Assembly (NCBI RefSeq): GCF_000455265.1
Contig: NZ_HG005139.1
Location: forward strand, 2,697,480-2,761,479
Direction: 5' to 3'
DNA: 64,000 bases
Source of the DNA: Paenibacillus antibioticophila
GTDB taxonomy: Bacteria; Bacillota; Bacilli; Paenibacillales; Paenibacillaceae
In this document: positions 16,737 to 25,065 of the stretch, in pieces
Layout: every line of letters begins with the position of its first letter
Position numbering within the stretch: the first letter of the stretch is position 1
Position numbers and translations under genes: made by a program
The notes under the pieces: model-generated
Told to the model about the DNA's origin: nothing
The model's database searches: none
The model's input: only the letters and a program-made list of their open reading frames with translations

Positions 16737-19103
16737 TTAATCATCTAGGGTTACATTCACACAGCATCCTGGCTCCATTTTGAAACGGTCATCCTGCCAT
16801 TCCAGCGTGCCTTTGCCAGCAACGGCTATTCTCAGCTTCTTGCCCGCATACCGGATATGACACCACCCGCTGCGGGAAGACGTTACTCGAGCGAGGGTTA
16901 ATTTCCCTTCCTCCCACGCGATATCGACGGTATATCCTCCCCTTGCCCGAATTCCCTCCACACAACCATTGGGCCAGGCTGCAGGCAAAGCCGGGAGAAG
17001 ATGAATGTCATCCAGATGGCTCTGCATCAGCATCTCGGCGATGCCGGATACTCCACCGAAATTACCGTCAATTTGGAACGGCGGGTGATCATCAAACAGA
17101 TTCGGATAGGTGGATCTGGCGAGCAAGGTGTGCACAAATTTGTACGCCTGCTCACTGTCCGCGAGCCGGGCATACAGATTGATCAACCACGCACAGCTCC
17201 AGCCGGTATGTCCACCACCGCTTGCAATGCGCTGCTCCAGCGATTTGCGGGCCGCTTCCGCAAGTTCCGGCGTATGCTCAGGCGTAATCGCATTTCCCGG
17301 ATAAAGGCCATATAAATGGGATACATGCCGATGCCCCGGCTCTGCTTCAGGGAAGTCCTCCAGCCATTCTCTAAGCCGTCCGTCCGGAGCGACCTCAGGC
17401 TTGGCAAGCTTCTCCAGCACCCTGCGGACTGATTGAGCCCACTCGCTATCCATGTCCAGTAGGTTAGCCGCTTGGATACAGTGCTCAAGCAGTTCCCGGA
17501 TCAGCGATAAATCCATCGTGGAACCGGCGTTAACACTGCATGCTTCTCCTTGAGCGGTCAGGAACTTGTTCTCGGGTGATGTGGAAGGCGCCGTAACGAG
17601 CCGCCCGGCAGGATCCTCGATCAGCCAGTCCAGACAGAACTCCGCCGCCCCCTTCATCAGCGGATAAGCTTCATCCCGCAAAAAATCAAGATCCTTTGAA
17701 TAAGCATATCGCTCCCACAGATGTCCGCACAGCCATACTCCGCTCATCGGCCAGAACGCCCAGCTGGCATCTCCGTCACTCGGTGTCGAGGTTCTCCACA
17801 GATCCACATTATGATGTGCGGTCCAGCCCCTTGCCCCATAATGGACCTTGGCCGTTCTTGCTCCTGAAATGCTCAGATCCTTGATCATATCAAATAGCGG
17901 CTCATGGCATTCGGGCAAGTTGCCTACTTCGGCCGGCCAGTAATTCATTTCTACATTGATATTTGTTGTGTAATTACTGTTCCATGGCGGTTGCATGTGA
18001 GGATTCCAGATGCCTTGAAGGTTGGCAGGCTGAGTGCCCGGCCTTGAGCTGGCCATCAATAAATAGCGTCCATATTGAAAATACAGGGCCTCGAGTGCCG
18101 GGTCTTCTTCTCCCTCCCGATAGCGAACCAATCGTTCATCTGTGGGCAGCTCCGATATAGCCGATGATCCGAGATCCAAATATACGCGGGAAAAGAGGGC
18201 TCGATGATCATCCAGATGCCTGTTCAACAATTCCTCATAGCCTTTGACGACAGCAGCATCCAGCCAATCGAGACATCTCTGGCGGAGCTGTTCTTCCGAA
18301 ATGCCTCCCGGCACAACATCAAATCCGGCGAAATCGGTAGCCGCTGTAAACAGAATCAGAACCGAGCCGGCTTCAGATACGCGAATCTCATTCCCTTCCT
18401 GTGCTACACTTCCACCCTCTGCCAGAACCCTTATATGGGCCTGAAAGGATAGCCCTCTTCCATCCTCATAGAGAATGGATTGCGGATGGTCGCCCCTGTA
18501 ATTGTCGGCGATATGGCTGGGGGCCTTCCCTTTCATGACCAATGTCTCCTGGCTGCCCGCTTCAATCTGATGCTGCAGCAGGGAATCCATGGTAATACGC
18601 AGGCTTAACGAGCCTTCTATGGAGGTGTATCTCAACACCATGACCTGATCCACCGCGCTGATGAATCCCTCGCGCTCGAAGCGCTGTCCCCCGCCGGAAT
18701 ATTGAACAGATGCCAGACCCGTCTGCAAATCCAGCTCACGGCTATACTCCCCGACCGTCTCCATGCCGAACTGCTGTATCCGCAAGTTCCCTAGCGGCTG
18801 ATAGGATTCCGTACGCCGCCCAAGCATACGCAGATTAATTAACTCCTCAGCCTCTTTGTATTTCCCGGAAAATATCAATTCCCGGGCACTCTTTAAATGA
18901 CGTAGAGCATCATAGTTTTGCGTATCTCTTGGAACTCCCGACCATAAGGTATCTTCATTTAAGGCTATAATCTCCTCTTGAAGTCCCCCATAGACCATCG
19001 CTCCAATTCGGCCATTGCCGATCGGCAATGCTTCTTCCCAACGGGCGGCAGGCTGCTTGTACCACAGTCTCCAATTTCCTTGTTTCCGGTGGTTTTCGCT
19101 CAC
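16737..19103 (-). CDS. Alpha-L-fucosidase, GH95
   Basis: A 788-residue GH95 enzyme, an inverting 1,2-alpha-L-fucosidase. Family features are the N-terminal beta domain beginning LWYKQPAARWEEALPIGNG (about residue 14), the (alpha/alpha)6 barrel with the catalytic Asn residues in NYTTNINVEMNYWPAE, the general acid Glu in STSPENKF and the Asp in QIDGNFGGVSG. No signal peptide. I chose the GTG at 19103 because GGAGGAG lies 6 bases upstream; a GTG 15 bases earlier has no room for an RBS. Follows the solute-binding gene in the same operon. Terminal fucose on xyloglucan is the probable target. Confidence 0.93.
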   Translation of the reverse strand: MSENHRKQGNWRLWYKQPAARWEEALPIGNGRIGAMVYGGLQEEIIALNEDTLWSGVPRDTQNYDALRHLKSARELIFSGKYKEAEELINLRMLGRRTESYQPLGNLRIQQFGMETVGEYSRELDLQTGLASVQYSGGGQRFEREGFISAVDQVMVLRYTSIEGSLSLRITMDSLLQHQIEAGSQETLVMKGKAPSHIADNYRGDHPQSILYEDGRGLSFQAHIRVLAEGGSVAQEGNEIRVSEAGSVLILFTAATDFAGFDVVPGGISEEQLRQRCLDWLDAAVVKGYEELLNRHLDDHRALFSRVYLDLGSSAISELPTDERLVRYREGEEDPALEALYFQYGRYLLMASSRPGTQPANLQGIWNPHMQPPWNSNYTTNINVEMNYWPAEVGNLPECHEPLFDMIKDLSISGARTAKVHYGARGWTAHHNVDLWRTSTPSDGDASWAFWPMSGVWLCGHLWERYAYSKDLDFLRDEAYPLMKGAAEFCLDWLIEDPAGRLVTAPSTSPENKFLTAQGEACSVNAGSTMDLSLIRELLEHCIQAANLLDMDSEWAQSVRRVLEKLAKPEVAPDGRLREWLEDFPEAEPGHRHVSHLYGLYPGNAITPEHTPELAEAARKSLEQRIASGGGHTGWSCAWLINLYARLADSEQAYKFVHTLLARSTYPNLFDDHPPFQIDGNFGGVSGIAEMLMQSHLDDIHLLPALPAAWPNGCVEGIRARGGYTVDIAWEEGKLTLARVTSSRSGWCHIRYAGKKLRIAVAGKGTLEWQDDRFKMEPGCCVNVTLDD

Positions 19104-19131
19104 GGTGTACTCCTCCACTCCTATAACTTAA

Positions 19132-19166
19132 GGAAAAGACCCGTTGAACCCGGGCCTTTTCCTTTG
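19132..19166 (-). terminator. Stem-loop between solute-binding and GH95 genes
   Basis: AAGGAAAAGGCCCG pairs with CGGGTCTTTTCCTT on the minus strand (one mismatch, 7-base loop). Its T-rich arm could terminate partially, giving more solute-binding protein than GH95. Confidence 0.65.
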
Positions 19167-19183
19167 TATTTGAACTATTAGAT

Positions 19184-20920
19184 TTATTGTACATCCTTAC
19201 CTGTGAAGAGCGATACTCTCTTCTTCACAAGCGCTGTATATTCCGCTTCCATTTCTTTAGCGCCGGCTTTATCCAGCTCGGCAAGGAAGTCGTCAAAGAC
19301 CTTGTCGAATTGGTCTGGCTTAGCCAATACGGCTTCCGGAATCCGTTTGCGGATAATGTCTTGTGTCTTTTGGTAGATTACTTGATAATCGCCATCGGTT
19401 GGAACCGGCATGTTGTACAGAGCGCCCCATTCCTTCGGCTCAAAATCGCTTTCTTGCGGGAACAGATCCTTCCAGGTCGTGGCGCCGTAAGCAGCCAAGG
19501 TTTCTTTTTCAGCTTCAGTATACCCCGCAACGATTTGTTCAGGGAAGTTCGTCGTGTAGTAATTGCCTGATGGATCCTTCACACCGTCGCCATAATACAC
19601 CGTAAATGCTCGGTACAAGCTGATACCGGATTCTTTATTAAAGTTGTTGGCATCGTTCACTTTTCTATCCTGAATTTCTTGCGGAACTACGCGAACGCCA
19701 TTCTCAACATTGTAGTGCTTGCCTTCAATACCCCAGTTCATCAGCACTTGACCTTCATCAGATGCGAGCCAATCCAGGAATTTGATCAGGCGCACCGGAT
19801 CTTTACAAGCCGTCGTAATCGCGATACCGGAGCCATCGAGACCAGCAGACTGGAAGGAATGGTCTACATAATCTTCATTCAGCGTAACCGGGAAGTGAGC
19901 GTAAGTGTACTCATCCTTGCCTGCTGCCTTCAGAGCGTTCTCACCATCCTGGTATTCCCATTCCTGACTGATCAAGCCAAGCACGCGGCCGCTGGCAATT
20001 TTCGCTTTGTATTGGTCGTCTTTTTGTACGAAGGTTTCCTTGTCAAGCAGTCCTTCATTGTACATATGGTTCAACCAGCGGAAGTATTCTTTTTCCTCAG
20101 GACGCTTGTAGTGCAATTGCGCTTCATAGGTCTCAGGGTTTACATAGTATTCGCCATCATCCGGAGCACCAGTTGTCAGGAAGGCTGGGTTTGTTACAGT
20201 GATCATGATCTTCCAGTCATCGGCATTCAATGTAAGAGGAATCGTAGGTTGTCCATCGGTCTCAGGATATTTTTCCTTATACTTTCTGAGAATATCCTCA
20301 AAATCCTTCACTGTGCGGATTTCAGGGTAGCCGAATTCCTTCAGGACGCGCTGCTGAATTTCAAAACCGCCGGTTGCATCAAAGGATTGCTGATCAACGC
20401 CCATATTCGTAGTAATTTGATAAATCGAAGGGTCCTCATTACTGTATTTCATGCGATTCATATTATCGCCCAATATCTTCTTGATGTTAGGGGCATGTTT
20501 TTCAATCAAATCAGTCATATCCATAATGAGTCCGGCGTCCACAAGCTTCGACAAGCTGCCCTTGGCGAAAATAAAGTCAGGCACATCGCCGCTAGCCGTC
20601 ATAAGCGCGATTTTTTGTTCGCCGCCGCCGCTGCCTACATCGTATTCAGCTTGAATCGTAACGCCGGTTTTTTCAGTGATGACTTTACCTACTTCATCCT
20701 GCATATTGTTCCAGTTCGGACTCGCGTCCGCACCGAAGAAGGTGAAGGTAATCGGGCTGGTATCTTCCGCCGCGTTTTGCGAATTTTCCGCATTATTGCC
20801 AGTGTTGCCTGTGCTGCCTGTGTTGCTTGAAGCGTTGTTGCCGGAGTTGCCGCAACCGCCGATAAGCAACGTAGTGGCCAGCAAGAGAGCTGCAAAGGTT
20901 TTTGGAGTTTTCCACTTCAT
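19184..20920 (-). CDS. Extracellular solute-binding lipoprotein, Lpl type
   Basis: A 578-residue lipoprotein with signal peptide and lipobox LLIGGCGNSG (Cys about residue 23), followed by a Ser/Asn/Thr-rich linker. Length and sequence fit the LplA-like family-1 solute-binding proteins that feed large oligosaccharides to CUT1 ABC importers. RBS GGGGG is 8 bases upstream. Its permeases are encoded just upstream (21111-23007), and GH95 follows, so a fucosylated plant oligosaccharide such as a xyloglucan fragment is a reasonable substrate. The substrate itself cannot be read from sequence. Confidence 0.9.
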   Translation of the reverse strand: MKWKTPKTFAALLLATTLLIGGCGNSGNNASSNTGSTGNTGNNAENSQNAAEDTSPITFTFFGADASPNWNNMQDEVGKVITEKTGVTIQAEYDVGSGGGEQKIALMTASGDVPDFIFAKGSLSKLVDAGLIMDMTDLIEKHAPNIKKILGDNMNRMKYSNEDPSIYQITTNMGVDQQSFDATGGFEIQQRVLKEFGYPEIRTVKDFEDILRKYKEKYPETDGQPTIPLTLNADDWKIMITVTNPAFLTTGAPDDGEYYVNPETYEAQLHYKRPEEKEYFRWLNHMYNEGLLDKETFVQKDDQYKAKIASGRVLGLISQEWEYQDGENALKAAGKDEYTYAHFPVTLNEDYVDHSFQSAGLDGSGIAITTACKDPVRLIKFLDWLASDEGQVLMNWGIEGKHYNVENGVRVVPQEIQDRKVNDANNFNKESGISLYRAFTVYYGDGVKDPSGNYYTTNFPEQIVAGYTEAEKETLAAYGATTWKDLFPQESDFEPKEWGALYNMPVPTDGDYQVIYQKTQDIIRKRIPEAVLAKPDQFDKVFDDFLAELDKAGAKEMEAEYTALVKKRVSLFTGKDVQ

Positions 20921-21066
20921 GTCTACTTTCCCCCTGATTCATTATTTTTGATGCATATCGTATATCAGGCATGGCCTGTTTATACCGTGGTTTATCTGCA
21001 CGCCTTGTCAAGTAAGGGCTTACATAGCAGATTTAAAAAAAGGGTGCACTGATCTCCTTCCGGTTC

Positions 21067-21093
21067 CGCAGAGCTTGCTTGACGCTCTGCGGA
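21067..21093 (-). other. Intercistronic hairpin, permease to solute-binding gene
   Basis: CCGCAGAGC and GCTCTGCGG form a perfect 9-bp stem with a 9-base loop. No U-run follows. It stands 18 bases past the permease stop and about 150 bases before the solute-binding start. Probably an mRNA-stabilising or processing element. Confidence 0.6.
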
Positions 21094-21110
21094 GTAAGGA
21101 AAGCAAGGAC

Positions 21111-22013
21111 TTAGGCCTTAACTGCACCCAAGGTCATACCCGATACAAAGTATCTTTGAAGGAACGGGTACACCAGAAGGATCGGTAACGTGACAACAAT
21201 TGTAATCGCCATCTTGATCGATTCAGGTGATACCTGAGCCATCAGGTTCGCCATATCATTGGCGTTAACCATCCCCGAACCCTGGTTGGTGCTGGCGAGC
21301 ACTTTCATCAATTCGTACTGCAATGTCGTCAGATGAGGTTTGTTTCCGTTATACAGATAGGTGTCAAACCAGGAGTTCCATTGTCCTACCGCCAGGAATA
21401 GCGCGATCGTTGCCAATACCGGTTTGCAGAGCGGCAGGATGACCCTATAGTAAATCGTGAAATCATTTGCACCGTCCAGCTTCGCTGATTCCTGCAAAGC
21501 GTAAGGCAACCCATCGATAAAGGACCGGATAATGAATACGTTAAACGCACTTACGATACCCGGTAATACATAGATCCAGAAGGTGCCAATCAGATCCAGA
21601 TTGCGCATCAGCATGTAGCCTGGAACCAGACCGCCCGAGAAATACATCGTGAGAGCCAGAAAGGTCGATACGAACTTACGGGAACGGAAGTCGGGACGGC
21701 TGAGTGTATAAGCCAGCATCGAGGAGCTGATCAGCCCGAATATTGTACCGACAATTGTTCTTAGCACGGATATTTTGAAGCCCTGGATCAGGCCGGTATA
21801 ATTAAAGATCGTCCTATAGTTCTCCAGAGTGAACTCGCGAGGCCACAGATAAATTCCGCCCCGTACGGTATCCGTCGAATCGTTCAAAGAAATCGCAAGC
21901 ACGTTCAGGAACGGATACAAAGTGACGATTAGGATAACAGTCATTAAAATTACGTTAATGAGATCAAACACTTTTTCTGATCTTGTAGCGTTAAATGCTT
22001 TTGAAGCCGCCAT
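21111..22013 (-). CDS. Carbohydrate ABC permease (LplC type)
   Basis: A 300-residue CUT1 permease with six membrane segments. The EAA loop that contacts the ATPase reads ALQESAKLDGANDFTIYYRV (about residue 178), and the ending MTLGAVKA is typical of LplC-like proteins. RBS GGAGGGG is 5 bases before the start. Thirteen bases separate it from the LplB-type gene. Works with 22027-23007 and the lipoprotein at 19184-20920; no ATPase gene is present. Confidence 0.92.
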   Translation of the reverse strand: MAASKAFNATRSEKVFDLINVILMTVILIVTLYPFLNVLAISLNDSTDTVRGGIYLWPREFTLENYRTIFNYTGLIQGFKISVLRTIVGTIFGLISSSMLAYTLSRPDFRSRKFVSTFLALTMYFSGGLVPGYMLMRNLDLIGTFWIYVLPGIVSAFNVFIIRSFIDGLPYALQESAKLDGANDFTIYYRVILPLCKPVLATIALFLAVGQWNSWFDTYLYNGNKPHLTTLQYELMKVLASTNQGSGMVNANDMANLMAQVSPESIKMAITIVVTLPILLVYPFLQRYFVSGMTLGAVKA

Positions 22014-22026
22014 TTTGTCCCCTCCT

Positions 22027-23007
22027 TTACATGATGCTTTCCTTGGTCGTTTTCTTCATGATGCCGTTTGCCGTGAGCAGCAAGATAACGCTTACGACAG
22101 AGGTGAACATACTGATAGCCGTACCATAGGAGAACCGGCTTATTTTTATCCCATAGTTCAAGGCATAAAGATCCAATACCTCGGAATAATCCAACACGAG
22201 CGAATTTTGAAGCTGGAACTGCTTCTCGAAGCCGATCCCGATCAAATGCCCGATCGACATAATCAGCAATACCGAGATCGTTGTCCGAATGCCCGGAAGT
22301 GTAATATTCCAGATTTGACGCAGCCGTCCGGCACCGTCCACGCGGGCCGCTTCATACAATTCCTTGTCGATCCCGGTGATCGCCGCCAGATAAATGATGG
22401 CATTCCAGCCGGTTTCCTTCCATATATCAGCGCCGGTTACAATCCCCCAGAACCATTTCCCCTGGGCCATGAACTGTATCGGTTCATTGATTACGCCAAT
22501 TGTGAGCAGCAGCTCATTCACAATCCCGCCGTCGACCGACAGCATCTTGGTGATGATCCCGCCTACGACAACCCAGGACACGAAGTGAGGGAGATAGGAT
22601 ACGGTTTGTACCGTTCTTTTAAAGATCGTCCCCTTCAGCTCGTTCAGAAATACAGCGAAGAAGATCGGTACTACAAATCCGAAGACCAGTCCCATAAGAC
22701 TCATCGCCAGGGTATTTCTTAATACAAGATAGAACCGTTCATCCTGGAACAGGTCTATAAATTGCTTGAATCCGACCCATTCTTGTTCGCCAAATGACCT
22801 GGACGGTTTGTAATTTTGGAAGGCCATCGTCCAGCCCCAAATCGGTAAATAGTTAAATACAAAACACCAGATTACAAATGGCAAGGACATGAGGTAAAGA
22901 TACTTTTGTTGGACGAGAATCTGCCAGAAACCTTTCTTCCGCTTTTTTGGCGGAGAAGGGGTTACGCTTAAGAAATTAGATTCGTTCTTGGCTGACAGCG
23001 TTTCCAT
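22027..23007 (-). CDS. Carbohydrate ABC permease (LplB type)
   Basis: A 326-residue CUT1 permease. After a cytoplasmic lead of about 30 residues come six membrane segments; the EAA loop is ELYEAARVDGAGRLRQIWNI (about residue 215). The conserved LSYLPHF-like sequence SYLPHFVSWVVVGGI is present. RBS GGGGGG precedes the ATG. First gene of the permease-permease-SBP-GH95 set, 92 bases after the sensor-kinase stop. Confidence 0.92.
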   Translation of the reverse strand: METLSAKNESNFLSVTPSPPKKRKKGFWQILVQQKYLYLMSLPFVIWCFVFNYLPIWGWTMAFQNYKPSRSFGEQEWVGFKQFIDLFQDERFYLVLRNTLAMSLMGLVFGFVVPIFFAVFLNELKGTIFKRTVQTVSYLPHFVSWVVVGGIITKMLSVDGGIVNELLLTIGVINEPIQFMAQGKWFWGIVTGADIWKETGWNAIIYLAAITGIDKELYEAARVDGAGRLRQIWNITLPGIRTTISVLLIMSIGHLIGIGFEKQFQLQNSLVLDYSEVLDLYALNYGIKISRFSYGTAISMFTSVVSVILLLTANGIMKKTTKESIM

Positions 23008-23049
23008 GTGTCCAATCCCCCCTTCTTTTTATAGTTTAATCTTAGATAA

Positions 23050-23064
23050 AAAAAGCGTTTTCAA
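23050..23064 (-). promoter_or_regulatory. cre-like CcpA site before the Lpl permease operon
   Basis: TTGAAAACGCTTTTT on the minus strand matches the cre consensus WTGNAANCGNWNNCW at all but one position. It lies 43 bases before the LplB-type start; its first six bases TTGAAA could be the -35 box. Confidence 0.5.
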
Positions 23065-23099
23065 ATACCCGATAGATTGATGCAAAAACCATGTAAAAA

Positions 23100-24896
23100 T
23101 TAGAGATTCAATGGTAGCGTGAAAATAATTAGCGTGCCTTCTCCATATCTGCTTTCAATATTCAGCCCATGTTCCTCTCCGTAAGTAAGCACCAACCGCT
23201 GATAGACGTTCCGCAATCCGATGTGGTTTTTCTCCGATTCCTCCGAGGCCATGATTGACTCCTTTACTTCTTCAAGACGTTCAGGCGTCATTCCCATTCC
23301 GTTGTCCTTGATGCTGACTTCGAGCATTTCTTCCAGCCTCCGAATGCTGACCGTTACCTTTACACCGTCCACCTTGTCTTCAACTCCATGAACGACTGCA
23401 TTCTCCACGAGAGGTTGAATAATTAACGGAGGAACCCGAAAATCCATGACCGAGTCATCCACTTCAATTTCATATTGGAGGCGATCCTCATAACGAAATT
23501 TCTGAATATCCAGATAGGAGCGAACCATCTCCAGTTCTTCCTTCAGCGGGGCCTTTTCCCGGCCAATCTCCAAGTTTTTGCGCATAAGGCGTCCAAGCAG
23601 ACGCACAACATTCGCAATCTCCTTTTCCCCTTTCATATGGGCATTCATCCGAATCGATTCAAGCGCATTAAATAGAAAATGCGGATTAATCTGGCTCGCC
23701 ATCATCTTTAGCTTGATCTCACGCTGAGCCAGCTCCAATGCGGTAAATTGCTCGTTCTTCTCCACCACCTGATCCATCAGCAAGCGGATGCTTTCCACCA
23801 TATAATTGAACTGCCGCGACAATTGTCCGATTTCATCATTGCCGTCAATCACGGACGTAACATGCAGATCCCCTAGCGCAAGACGATTGAAATGCCGGCT
23901 AAGCCGCAACAGTCGATTTGTCGTAAGCAGGGATACGATATACACAAAAAGCAGGGCGATCAGCAGAACCAGCAAGATAATAAGCAGCCCGATGTAACTG
24001 ACCTTGTTCGCATCCTCTACAATAGATTCCGTGTTAAATACAGATATGATTTTCAACCCGCTCATACTGAGCTCCGTTAGTAGTTCATCCACGATAATAT
24101 AAGAGGGCTCACCCTTGACCTGAAGCTTGTACGTTCCTTTTTCCTGTTCTTTCAGATCCATACCATAATCTAGATTTTCCAGAGTTTGACCGACATAGCC
24201 TGGATTTTTCGCAGCGACAACATATCCTCTTTCATCAGCAATCAATGTCTCGAAGGGTTCCTGCAGCAACATGCTGTCAAGCTCCTTCTGGTCAAGCGAT
24301 ACGACAATGACGCCGCTTGTCATCCGGTCGGGAAAAGGAAGCTGGCGAACCAAGCTCAATGTATTGAGGGGGAACTCTTCCGGGTCATTAAAATAAAGCC
24401 ACCTTACACTTTTGTTGCGCATAGCTTCCTGATACCATTCCCTTTCCGAGATCGGTTCATCTACAGGAATCAGCTCCATGTTGTTGATCAAGGTTGGATT
24501 CTCATAGTACAAACGCACCCCTGCAATTTCTCGGTGAACTCTTTTATATTGACTGAGCCCCCCATATTGTCTGAAGCCATTGTAGTTAATATATTCCTTC
24601 GTCAACTCAAGCACGCTGTCATAACGCGTCGTTGCCAGCCGCTCCAGTTCCTTATCCAGTATCAGTGAGTCGGAAACGTCCATCGGAATCCGCAGCATAT
24701 TGCCAAGTCTGGTTTTGATCTTCTCTACGTTGTTGGTCGCCTGTTCGATTGCCCTGCTCATCGCCTGCTCCCGGAAATACCCAACTACACTCCCGCCCAC
24801 AATCATCACAGGAATCATGACAACCACAAGATAGGTAACGATCAGTTTGTGTTTTAGCTTAAGATTATTGATAAGTGACGCGGCCTTTCTTAGCAT
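23100..24896 (-). CDS. Sensor histidine kinase, YesM type
   Basis: A 598-residue membrane kinase. Two membrane helices (about residues 18-40 and 300-322) frame a large extracellular sensor domain; a HAMP linker follows (NRLALGDLHVTSVIDGNDEI, about 345). The phosphorylated His is in QINPHFLFNALESIR (about 415), and the ATPase part shows LVENAVVHGVED and KDNGMGMTPERL. RBS AAGGAG is 6 bases upstream. Such kinases sense sugars or a liganded binding protein and pair with an AraC-type regulator. None is adjacent here; the nearest candidate is 31742-33283. Confidence 0.92.
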   Translation of the reverse strand: MLRKAASLINNLKLKHKLIVTYLVVVMIPVMIVGGSVVGYFREQAMSRAIEQATNNVEKIKTRLGNMLRIPMDVSDSLILDKELERLATTRYDSVLELTKEYINYNGFRQYGGLSQYKRVHREIAGVRLYYENPTLINNMELIPVDEPISEREWYQEAMRNKSVRWLYFNDPEEFPLNTLSLVRQLPFPDRMTSGVIVVSLDQKELDSMLLQEPFETLIADERGYVVAAKNPGYVGQTLENLDYGMDLKEQEKGTYKLQVKGEPSYIIVDELLTELSMSGLKIISVFNTESIVEDANKVSYIGLLIILLVLLIALLFVYIVSLLTTNRLLRLSRHFNRLALGDLHVTSVIDGNDEIGQLSRQFNYMVESIRLLMDQVVEKNEQFTALELAQREIKLKMMASQINPHFLFNALESIRMNAHMKGEKEIANVVRLLGRLMRKNLEIGREKAPLKEELEMVRSYLDIQKFRYEDRLQYEIEVDDSVMDFRVPPLIIQPLVENAVVHGVEDKVDGVKVTVSIRRLEEMLEVSIKDNGMGMTPERLEEVKESIMASEESEKNHIGLRNVYQRLVLTYGEEHGLNIESRYGEGTLIIFTLPLNL

Positions 24897-24950
24897 GGCA
24901 TATTCTCCTTTTGGCTTCCCGTCTTGAAACCGGTCTCATTTTTATATCGC

Positions 24951-24999
24951 AAAAAGGCCGAATATCCCCTTCATTTTGAAAGGGGATATTCAGGCCAAA
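24951..24999 (-). terminator. Terminator of the GH31 gene
   Basis: On the minus strand GGCCTGAATATCCCCTTT pairs with AAGGGGATATTCGGCC (one bulge) and is followed by TTTTTG. It lies about 70 bases after the GH31 stop and before the kinase start. Confidence 0.85.
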
Positions 25000-25065
25000 G
25001 AGCAACATAACATGATTCGTTATTTAAACCTTTAATGAATTCTGGAACAAGAAGCAATTTCGAGC

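Noticed and set aside
19679-20830. Long plus-strand frame of 383 codons
   Set aside because: Entirely antisense to a clear solute-binding lipoprotein gene; composition is that of a complementary strand.
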